DNA of 21,575 bases from an uncultured Bacilli bacterium (GTDB lineage: Bacteria; Bacillota_I; Bacilli_A; RF39; UBA660). The notes under the pieces are model-generated. The model was given only the letters and a program-made list of their open reading frames with translations, was not told the DNA's origin and searched no databases. Where the stretch lies: assembly GCA_910578855.1 (NCBI GenBank), contig CAJTRV010000024.1:1-21575 (forward strand). The letters are read 5' to 3'. Positions 1 to 5,192 of the stretch are shown here, one piece after another. Made by a program: the position numbers and the translations under genes. How positions within the stretch are numbered: position 1 is the stretch's first letter; each line of letters starts with the position of its first letter.

Positions 1-10
1 TATTTTGATA

Positions 11-52
11 AAAAAACAGTGAAGCTACCGTTTGCGGTAATCACTGTTTTTT
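11..52. terminator. Bidirectional intrinsic terminator
   Basis: A 12-bp perfect stem (positions 11-22 with 41-52, AAAAAACAGTGA / TCACTGTTTTTT) encloses a smaller taccg/cggta stem. T-runs lie on both strands. It ends the minus-strand gene to its right, whose TAG stop (25-27) lies inside the hairpin. It would also stop plus-strand transcription entering from the left. Confidence 0.8.
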
Positions 53-396
53 ATCATTGTAGAATTATCAAGCAATATATCCTTATGCTTATCTATAAAG
101 GCAATGGCGGTCGCAATTGTCGTAGCGTCGATAACCCCAATCAAACTGCTTAACCGTTCTTCATTCCAAAATATATCATCAAATGAAGCAAGCGAACATG
201 ATACTTCTTGTATCGGTAAGGCAACCCAATTATAATCATCAGTATAACCAACTAATATATCAAAATGTGTACTCCTAGCATTAATAATCGCTTTATAGTA
301 ATTACCATAGTCTATAATAGATTTCAAATTTGCTTTCCATGTTTCCTTTTTATCATTCAGATTTGTAGAACATTTAATTATTATATCATCTTCCAT
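25..396 (-). CDS. DUF6618-like protein, 123 aa
   Basis: Cytosolic protein of unknown function with no signal peptide or membrane segment. The stretch from about residue 32 to 100 resembles the DUF6618 family as I remember it: a YGNYY / ARS core, then a 'FWNEERL..LIGVIDATTIATAIAFI' type end (FWN, E, L, LG-VD-TVA-A pattern). I cannot run a profile search, so the family name is provisional. The ATG start is well supported by an AAGGAGGT ribosome binding site about 6 nt upstream. A TATAAT-like -10 (complement at 435-440) lies further up. The gene stands alone and ends inside a terminator hairpin. DUF6618-type proteins are, from memory, scattered among gut Bacillota, so this may be an accessory gene. 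Confidence 0.7.
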   Translation of the reverse strand: MEDDIIIKCSTNLNDKKETWKANLKSIIDYGNYYKAIINARSTHFDILVGYTDDYNWVALPIQEVSCSLASFDDIFWNEERLSSLIGVIDATTIATAIAFIDKHKDILLDNSTMIKNSDYRKR

Positions 397-541
397 ACAA
401 CTTACCTCCTTTATAATAAACAGTATGCGAAAATATTATAATAAATGTTTAAATTAGATTTTAAGAAAAAAAGATATAAATTAGCATTTATACCTTTTCT
501 ACAGAAATAATCAAGCAGAGCCACTTTATTTAGTTAAATTA

Positions 542-557
542 TATGTATTCATACATA
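542..557. promoter_or_regulatory. 16-bp palindrome, possible operator
   Basis: TATGTAT-TC-ATACATA is a perfect inverted repeat with a 2-nt centre. It lies 25 nt upstream of the TTG start of the small plus-strand gene at 583, within its probable promoter region. The position suits a dimeric repressor site, but no regulator can be assigned and AT-rich palindromes arise easily by chance. Confidence 0.35.
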
Positions 558-582
558 AGATATATTAATAGGTGGTGAAACT

Positions 583-774
583 TTGTCCTCAAAAGATTAT
601 GACATAAAATTATATAATCAAGATAAAATTAATCCTGAAAAAATTCATATTCAAATAAATGAAATATATCTTGGTATTATAAAGTATTATATTGAGCAAT
701 TAGATTTAAATTATGATGAAAGAAGTTGTATTTTAAATTCATTGATTAATGAGAAAAATGATGAAACTATCTAA
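583..774 (+). CDS. Unknown small protein, 63 aa
   Basis: I do not recognise this protein. It is small, charged and rich in Asn, Ile and Tyr, with a predicted helical middle (about residues 25-45, 'YLGIIKYYIEQLDLNYDE'). It has no Cys cluster, signal peptide or membrane segment. The start is a TTG preceded by a strong AGGTGGTG ribosome binding site (570-577) about 5 nt away, which supports real translation. The size and helical character recall Spo0E-like phosphatases, but the Spo0E signature (SQxLD) is absent, so I do not make that call. The stop codon (772-774) overlaps the bidirectional terminator shared with the convergent collagen-like gene. Confidence 0.6.
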   Translation: MSSKDYDIKLYNQDKINPEKIHIQINEIYLGIIKYYIEQLDLNYDERSCILNSLINEKNDETI

Positions 775-791
775 CTTAGGTAGTTTTCTTT
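764..791. terminator. Bidirectional terminator between convergent genes
   Basis: The stem aaactatct (764-772) / aggtagttt (778-786) has 9 pairs, one of them G-T, with a 5-nt loop and T-rich flanks on both strands. It serves the 63-aa gene (+) and the collagen-like gene (-). Confidence 0.75.
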
Positions 792-1064
792 TTATTTACA
801 GATGTTACCTCTTAATGGCGGTGCAGTAGCTCCTGCTAACCCAGCTGCCCCAGTTGGTCCTGTTGGCCCTGTAGCTCCTGCTAACCCGGTTGCCCCAGTT
901 GCACCAGTCGGTCCTGTTGGCCCTCCTGATGGTCCTGTTGGTCCTGTTGGCCCTTGTAAACAACAGCATTTTGGTTTATAACGTTTTGCTTCTTCTATTT
1001 TTCTCATAGCATTCTCATATACACTATTCCCATTATTACAACAATCAAAATTTTCAAAATCCAT
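792..1064 (-). CDS. Short Cys-rich collagen-like protein, 90 aa
   Basis: Residues 1-36 form a non-collagen head with a CC pair (8-9) and a CCC cluster (33-35). About 14 Gly-X-Y triplets follow (GPT, GAT, GLA, GAA), interrupted once by an extra Gly (GPSG-GPT). The protein then ends in a 10-residue tail, APPLRGNICK. Bacterial Gly-X-Thr proteins of this kind (BclA-like exosporium or surface filaments) usually have longer repeats and a globular C-terminal trimerisation domain; neither is present here. There is no signal peptide. The start is supported by AGAGGAGG 6-7 nt upstream of the ATG. Part of the repeat is a 45-nt tandem duplication (826-915), so length variation between strains is likely. 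It could be a shortened remnant or a genuine mini-collagen cross-linked through cysteines. Confidence 0.8.
   Translation of the reverse strand: MDFENFDCCNNGNSVYENAMRKIEEAKRYKPKCCCLQGPTGPTGPSGGPTGPTGATGATGLAGATGPTGPTGAAGLAGATAPPLRGNICK
826..915. repeat. 45-nt tandem duplication in the collagen-like gene
   Basis: The motif gtagctcctgctaaccc occurs at 826 and again at 871. Each copy is followed by a diverged but in-register continuation. The unit encodes five Gly-X-Y triplets, including GLA-GAT, so gain or loss of units keeps the reading frame. Confidence 0.75.
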
Positions 1065-1174
1065 ATTTTTCCTCCTCTCTATTATAAAATATGAATCATA
1101 TATAACATGAGTTAATATAAATAGCTCGCATAAAAAAATTTTTATTTAAAAACCAAACATAGATAAAAAAAATA

Positions 1175-1203
1175 TTTTCTTTTTTCATATTATGTAGTAT
1201 AAT
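1175..1203 (+). promoter_or_regulatory. Promoter of tRNA-Thr
   Basis: A perfect -10 TATAAT (1198-1203) lies 8 nt before the mature tRNA 5' end. A poor -35-like TTTTCT sits 17 nt upstream. The -10 is convincing and the -35 is not. Confidence 0.6.
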
Positions 1204-1211
1204 GTAGTTAT

Positions 1212-1287
1212 GCCGAAGTGGCTCAGTTGGTAGAGCAGCTGTCTCGTAATCAGCAGGTCGTAGGTTCGAGTCCTATCTTCGGCACCA
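1212..1287 (+). tRNA. tRNA-Thr (anticodon CGU)
   Basis: A complete 76-nt cloverleaf with encoded CCA. The acceptor stem is GCCGAAG/CTTCGGC, the D-stem GCTC/GAGC, the anticodon stem GCTGT/TCAGC (T-T mismatch at the loop-proximal pair), the loop CTCGTAA, and the T-arm GTAGG-TTCGAGT-CCTAT. Anticodon CGT reads ACG (Thr). It is a single tRNA with its own promoter and terminator rather than part of a cluster. Confidence 0.95.
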
Positions 1288-1297
1288 GTAGTCTTTC

Positions 1298-1328
1298 AAC
1301 CCTTTTATATAAGGGTTTTTATTTTTAT
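1298..1328 (+). terminator. Terminator of tRNA-Thr
   Basis: The stem AACCCTT (1298-1304) / AAGGGTT (1311-1317) with a 6-nt loop is followed by a T-rich tract, 10 nt after the CCA end. Confidence 0.85.
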
Positions 1329-1368
1329 TAATTTTATGCGTCTTTTTCAATTTTTCATCAATTAGTAT

Positions 1369-1396
1369 TTGCTAAAAGTTTAAAAGATGGTAAAAT
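1369..1396 (+). promoter_or_regulatory. Promoter of the first LytTR regulator
   Basis: TTGCTA (1369-1374), a 16-nt spacer and TAAAAT (1391-1396). The leader then runs into AAGGGTG at 1417-1423, the ribosome binding site of the gene at 1428. Confidence 0.5.
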
Positions 1397-1427
1397 ATTC
1401 CTGTATAGAATAAAATAAGGGTGTTAT

Positions 1428-2144
1428 ATGAAAATAGAATTTATAGTAGTAGATGATGAACCAAAAGTATTAGAATACGTACAAAAAGATATCCATAGTG
1501 AGATGGATAAAACAAAGTTTGACTACAGTATTAAATGTTTCTCCAAATACAATGATGATTTTTTCGAAAAAACAAAAGATAACGAAACATATAAAATTTA
1601 TTTTTTGGATATTGATGTTTATGATAAATCAGGTATTGACGTATCAAATCATATCAGAACATATAACTTAAATAGTCCGATTATCTTCCTTACATTTCAT
1701 AATGACATGGCTGATACGGTTGCCAAGGAAACAATCTTACCGTTAATGTACATTAACAAATATCATAAAGTACATTTTAAAATTAAAAAAGCGGTCAAAA
1801 TTGCAATTAGTATGCTGGGGACTAACCAAGCAATTCGATTTATTACCAATAAAACAGAATATTTATTTAAACTGGATGATATTCTCTATATCGAAAAACA
1901 AAAAAACTCTAAATATTGTATTGTCCATACTAATTATGCGATTGCTCCGTGGAAAATAACAATTGCCGAAGCACTCCAATATTTAAATAAAGATTTTGTA
2001 AAGACTCATCAATCATGCATTATTAATAATAACCGTGCAATAATTAAATCAAAAACTAACAAAATAATTAAATTCGATACTGGTGAAGAGATTGATCTTA
2101 TTTCTGATATTTATGACAAAGAAAAAGAGCCAGTTTGCTCTTAA
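1428..2144 (+). CDS. LytTR-family response regulator (AgrA/ComE type), orphan
   Basis: A 238-aa DNA-binding response regulator. The receiver domain spans about residues 1-125, with the acidic pair D9-D10, phosphoacceptor D61 in the FLDID strand, T89 as the switch residue and K111. A LytTR DNA-binding domain follows from about 135 to 230, with the family's 'YIEKQKNSKYC' and 'FVKTHQSCIINNNRA' segments. Such regulators bind paired direct repeats upstream of targets, typically peptide-sensing, bacteriocin or surface genes. No histidine kinase or peptide gene is adjacent, so the input is unknown. A closely similar paralogue lies at 13608-14318; the two share the leader motif AGGGTGTTA before the ATG and nearly the same first 12 codons. 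The ATG start fits the AAGGGTG ribosome binding site and homology. The gene ends 10 nt before its own terminator. Confidence 0.9.
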   Translation: MKIEFIVVDDEPKVLEYVQKDIHSEMDKTKFDYSIKCFSKYNDDFFEKTKDNETYKIYFLDIDVYDKSGIDVSNHIRTYNLNSPIIFLTFHNDMADTVAKETILPLMYINKYHKVHFKIKKAVKIAISMLGTNQAIRFITNKTEYLFKLDDILYIEKQKNSKYCIVHTNYAIAPWKITIAEALQYLNKDFVKTHQSCIINNNRAIIKSKTNKIIKFDTGEEIDLISDIYDKEKEPVCS

Positions 2145-2153
2145 TTAACATCT

Positions 2154-2186
2154 AAACCAATACTATTCCTTTGGTTTTTTTATTTT
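2154..2186 (+). terminator. Terminator of the first LytTR regulator
   Basis: The stem AAACCAA (2154-2160) / TTGGTTT (2171-2177) has a 10-nt loop and runs into seven T's and further T-rich sequence. Confidence 0.75.
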
Positions 2187-2210
2187 CTAAATACTAAAAA
2201 TCTTAATATA

Positions 2211-2444
2211 TTATGATTCAATAAAATTCGCAAGCTTTAACTCTCTGATAAAGTGATCATTCTTTTTGTTAATCGATCGATTACCATTAATAGCAATTAC
2301 TCTATCTTTAACAAAAATATCAATAATTACAACCTTGTTCCCATAGCTTAATCTTTTTTGATATGAAGGATATACCAAATTATCTACATATTGATATCCA
2401 TATATCTCTAACTGTTTTAAATAAATATCTTTTCGTATTTTCAT
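2211..2444 (-). CDS. Unknown basic protein, 77 aa
   Basis: I do not recognise this protein. It is small and basic (many Lys and Arg), with alternating beta-like stretches ('GNKVVIIDIFVKDRVIAING') and no membrane segment or Cys motif. The start ATG follows GAGGTG with a 5-nt spacer. The ribosome binding site sits at the edge of an 8-bp perfect inverted repeat (2445-2470) that could pair in the mRNA leader. No clear terminator is seen downstream on this strand. It lies between the terminator of the LytTR regulator and a small membrane-peptide gene in the opposite direction. Confidence 0.55.
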   Translation of the reverse strand: MKIRKDIYLKQLEIYGYQYVDNLVYPSYQKRLSYGNKVVIIDIFVKDRVIAINGNRSINKKNDHFIRELKLANFIES

Positions 2445-2470
2445 GGAAACACCTCAGTAATAGTGTTTCC
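2445..2470 (-). promoter_or_regulatory. Leader hairpin overlapping the ribosome binding site
   Basis: GGAAACAC (2463-2470 complement) pairs with GTGTTTCC (2445-2452 complement) around a 10-nt loop on the minus-strand mRNA, directly against the ATG at 2444. The GAGGTG ribosome binding site is half in the loop and half in the 3' arm. It could restrict translation of the 77-aa gene. On the plus strand the same hairpin is followed by six T's and could act as a weak terminator. Confidence 0.45.
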
Positions 2471-2557
2471 AATTTTTTATATTTATTTAGTAAAACTAGT
2501 AATTTATGATTGCTCATTTCTATCTTAACTCATTTAATATACAAAGGAAGTGTTTCT

Positions 2558-2707
2558 ATGTATCTTTTATATTTTCTATTATTACTTTTACTACTTCCAT
2601 TTCTCATTATTTTACTTCCATTTATCCTATTTATCGGTTTCATTAATATTATATTAGGTGGTAGCTGTAACAATAACTGCAATTGTAACAATCATCATTG
2701 TCGATAA
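2558..2707 (+). CDS. Small membrane peptide with Cys/Asn/His tail, 49 aa
   Basis: The chosen start is the ATG at 2558, which has AAAGGAAG 7 nt upstream; an upstream in-frame ATG at 2510 lacks a ribosome binding site. Residues 1-35 are almost entirely Leu, Ile, Phe and Pro, forming one or two membrane passes. A polar tail follows, with the pattern CNNNCNCNNHHC (four Cys, two His). I do not know a family for it. The tail could bind a metal or cross-link, but this is inference only. A bidirectional terminator follows at once. Confidence 0.6.
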   Translation: MYLLYFLLLLLLLPFLIILLPFILFIGFINIILGGSCNNNCNCNNHHCR

Positions 2708-2720
2708 AGATAATTTCAAT

Positions 2721-2769
2721 AAAAAAGATCATTTTATATGTTCAATAAATATAAAACGATCTCTTTTTT
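2721..2769. terminator. Bidirectional terminator, 49-aa gene / prmC
   Basis: A 13-bp stem with one mismatch (2727-2739 with 2749-2761) has an A-run on its left and TCTTTTTT on its right. The prmC stop codon (2729-2731) lies in the left arm. Confidence 0.8.
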
Positions 2770-3454
2770 GTAAATCTTGCTCTAAATGGATCAAAGCATT
2801 TGGAAAATATAATTTGGCTATATCAACAATTTGCTTTCCTTGTTTTTCACCAATTTCAAAGGCAATCAAACTAGGAATTCGCAAATATTGGTGCGCTTCT
2901 TTTAGGATTTGTTTATAAAAATACAAACCATAATCTTGAGCAAATAATGCCAAATGTGGTTCATAATCAAACACCAATTGATCAATCTCTTCGCTAGTAG
3001 CAATATAAGGAGGATTAGAAATCATAACATCAAATTTGCCAGTCACACAATTGAGCATATCACTTTCTAACCAGGTAATATTTACATGGTTTTTTAAGGC
3101 ATTTTGTTTAGCAACATTTAAAGCCTTTTTTGATATATCAACAGCTGTTAAATGAGAATTAGGAATTTCTTTGGCTAGTGTAATCGCTATACATCCACTA
3201 CCAGTTCCAAGATCAATTATCTTTGGTTGATCTAGATGTAACTTTTGACAATAACGAATCGTCCGACTTACAAGTTCTTCTGTTTCAAAACGCGGAATTA
3301 AAACATCTGAGTTTACAATAAACTCATAACCATAAAAATCAACATTTCCAACAATATATTGAACAGGAATCCCTTGTTCCAGTTGTTTCATATCTTCACT
3401 AAACGTATCAGGATTCCCATATTTCTTTAAATAAGTAACCGCCTTTTCATCCAT
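2729..3454 (-). CDS. prmC: Peptide chain release factor N5-glutamine methyltransferase, PrmC/HemK
   Basis: A SAM-dependent methyltransferase that modifies the GGQ glutamine of release factors. Visible are the family's entry segment 'PVQYIVGNVDFYG' (30-42), 'IPRFETEELV' (53-62), the SAM-binding motif DLGTGSG (81-87), the acidic VD (105-106) and the catalytic NPPY (147-150). It is directly downstream of prfA, with one nt between the prfA stop and this ATG, so it is translated with its own substrate. An AAAGG site in the end of prfA serves as ribosome binding site. At 241 aa it is shorter than the usual 275-290 aa: only about 29 residues precede PVQYIVG, so much of the N-terminal helical domain that contacts the release factor is missing or reduced. 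The prfA stop leaves no room for a longer N-terminus in the same frame. Confidence 0.95.
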   Translation of the reverse strand: MDEKAVTYLKKYGNPDTFSEDMKQLEQGIPVQYIVGNVDFYGYEFIVNSDVLIPRFETEELVSRTIRYCQKLHLDQPKIIDLGTGSGCIAITLAKEIPNSHLTAVDISKKALNVAKQNALKNHVNITWLESDMLNCVTGKFDVMISNPPYIATSEEIDQLVFDYEPHLALFAQDYGLYFYKQILKEAHQYLRIPSLIAFEIGEKQGKQIVDIAKLYFPNALIHLEQDLQKRDRFIFIEHIK

Positions 3455-3455
3455 C

Positions 3456-4511
3456 TTATTCGCCTTTTAATTTTCGTTGTTGATCTTCGGTAATCAAAGC
3501 TTCGATAATCTCATCTAAAGCTCCTTCCATAACCCGATCTAGTTGTTTTAACGTAAAACCAATTCGATGATCCGTCACTCGATTTTGTGGATAATTATAT
3601 GTTCTAATTTTTTCAGAACGATCTCCAGTCCCAATTTTACTACGTCGTTCAGCGCCTATTTCAGCATCATGTTCTTGCATTTTCAAATCATAAAGACGAG
3701 CTTGTAAAATCTTAATGGCCTTATCTTTATTCTTAATTTGTGAACGTTCTGTTTGGGAGTAAACAACAAGACCAGTTGGAATATGAGTCAATCGTACTGC
3801 TGAGTCAGTTGTATTAACCCCTTGACCACCACAGCCACTACTACGCGTAATATCAACTCTGACATCATTCATATCTAAATTCGCATCGACTTCATCCGCT
3901 TCTGGCATAGCCAGTACAGTGGCTGTTGAAGTATGAACACGTCCCTGGGTTTCTGTATCAGGAACCCGTTGAACACGGTGTGCTCCACTCTCATATTTTA
4001 ACTTAGAATAGGCATTATCCCCTTTTACCATAAATTGAATTAAGGAATATCCACCAGCCTCACTAGGGTATTCTTCTAAGGTTTCAACCTTCCAACCTTG
4101 TTTTTCAGCATATCTCGTATACATACGATAGAGATTTCCCGCAAAAATATTAGCCTCATCACCACCAGCTGCTCCTCTGATTTCAACAATAACATTCTTT
4201 CCATCCATTGGATCTTTCGGTAATAATAATACTTCTAGGGTATGATCCATTTCTACTTTTCGTTCTTCTAACGAGGAAATTTCTTCTTTGGCAAATTCTC
4301 CTAATTCTGGATCCTTAACCATTTCCCTTGCTTCTTCTAAATCAGAAAGAATCTTTTTATATTCCTGATACGCCTCATAAGCATCTCGTAGCGATGCTTG
4401 TTCCTTCGTTAGTTCCAGTGTCTTTTTTACATTGGCCAAATTCTCTGGATCCATCATTTCATCATTCAATTCCAAGTAACGCTTTTCTATTGTTTCTAAT
4501 CTTTCTATCAT
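3456..4511 (-). CDS. prfA: Peptide chain release factor 1
   Basis: Class I release factor, 351 aa, usual length. It reads UAA and UAG in the ribosomal A site and triggers hydrolysis of peptidyl-tRNA. Visible are the N-terminal coiled-coil domain (1-95), 'AAGGDEANIFA' (114-124), the RF1 codon-recognition segment 'HRVQRVPDTETQGRVHTS' with tripeptide P-D-T (184-186), and the catalytic GGQ (228-230) in 'GCGGQGVNTTDSAVR'. RF2 would carry SPF instead of PxT, and no programmed frameshift is seen, so RF1 is secure. The start is fixed by GAAAGGAG 7 nt upstream. It is the first gene of the prfA-prmC operon. Confidence 0.97.
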   Translation of the reverse strand: MIERLETIEKRYLELNDEMMDPENLANVKKTLELTKEQASLRDAYEAYQEYKKILSDLEEAREMVKDPELGEFAKEEISSLEERKVEMDHTLEVLLLPKDPMDGKNVIVEIRGAAGGDEANIFAGNLYRMYTRYAEKQGWKVETLEEYPSEAGGYSLIQFMVKGDNAYSKLKYESGAHRVQRVPDTETQGRVHTSTATVLAMPEADEVDANLDMNDVRVDITRSSGCGGQGVNTTDSAVRLTHIPTGLVVYSQTERSQIKNKDKAIKILQARLYDLKMQEHDAEIGAERRSKIGTGDRSEKIRTYNYPQNRVTDHRIGFTLKQLDRVMEGALDEIIEALITEDQQRKLKGE

Positions 4512-4552
4512 ATGAAACTCCTTTCATTTATACATATAACAAATACTGTTAA

Positions 4553-4581
4553 ATTATACTATATTTCTTACTGATAAGCAA
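4553..4581 (-). promoter_or_regulatory. Promoter of prfA-prmC
   Basis: On the minus strand, TTGCTT (4576-4581) and TATAAT (4553-4558) have a 17-nt spacer, 42 nt before the prfA start. Confidence 0.65.
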
Positions 4582-4689
4582 ATATTTGCGGATATAAAAC
4601 GATGAACTATCTAACTATTTTAATTCATTTTACTAGAAAGTATCATTCTCCACCATAATTCATCAACAATCTCGATTTAGTCAAAAGTA

Positions 4690-5096
4690 TTAATCGAATG
4701 CGGTTGCTAAAGAACGTGTAAGCATTTCACTAAAATAATAAAATGATTTACTTGGTGCTATATCATTACTAAAGAGAAAACCATGGTCATTCTAATTTCC
4801 GAAAATGGACAGGCTTTTATACACGATAGATCCAATATTAAAATAATCTTTAATCGTTATATATTCCCTCGACCATGTTGCAGGTGTCACATCCATTCTT
4901 TACACAAAAAACTTGAAATTATTTTGATCAAGTCCCAATGCCGAAAGAATTCCACAAATTCAACAGTTTTCAATCTACCCAAATCATCGAAACATTCCGT
5001 GAACTTTTTATTATATAGTGATTTCTTTTTATTTCCCCCTCTTATTTCTATATCCTTGGGTTTGTTGTTTACTTTATTATAAACAATAATATAATA
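4690..5096 (-). pseudogene. Decayed unidentified gene
   Basis: The stretch between the prfA promoter and the PASTA gene reads as protein-like sequence in two minus-strand frames. Frame one runs from 5096 to a TGA at 4887-4889 and includes 'KKFTECFDDLGRLKTVEFVE' and 'FFRHWDLIKIISSFL'. Frame two begins at 4896, overlapping the end of the first ('MDVTPATWSREYITIKDYFN'), meets an in-frame TAG at 4792-4794, and reads on as 'NDHGFLFSNDIAPSKSFYYF' and 'SEMLTRSLATAFD' to TAA at 4690-4692. There is no start codon or ribosome binding site at the 5' end. The pattern (one frameshift, one nonsense codon, lost start) is that of a degraded gene. I could not assign a family. The plus-strand reading of the same stretch looks like an antisense shadow. 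Confidence 0.5.
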
Positions 5097-5147
5097 TTAA
5101 TTAGCTATCATCAGTTTACACTTCCAGTATTTTCTTCGACAATTTTC

Positions 5148-5176
5148 TTCCAAAGTGAAGCAAATTACGATATAAT
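5148..5176 (+). promoter_or_regulatory. Promoter of the PASTA gene
   Basis: TTCCAA (5148-5153), 17 nt, TATAAT (5171-5176). The leader to the ATG at 5193 is very short and contains AGGTGA as ribosome binding site. Confidence 0.6.
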
Positions 5177-5192
5177 AATACTAGGTGATTGT

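Noticed and set aside
542..557. Attachment site of a mobile element
   Set aside because: The palindrome has no second copy in the window and no integrase is nearby, so only a possible operator is reported.
583..774. Spo0E-like phosphatase assignment for the 63-aa protein
   Set aside because: Size and helicity fit, but the SQxLD signature is absent.
826..915. CRISPR-like repeat
   Set aside because: It is a coding Gly-X-Y tandem duplication with no spacers. No CRISPR array or cas gene is seen in the window.
4783..5082. 99-codon plus-strand frame
   Set aside because: It is antisense to protein-like minus-strand fragments, is rich in Phe, Leu, Ser and Cys as expected from reverse reading, and lacks a ribosome binding site.
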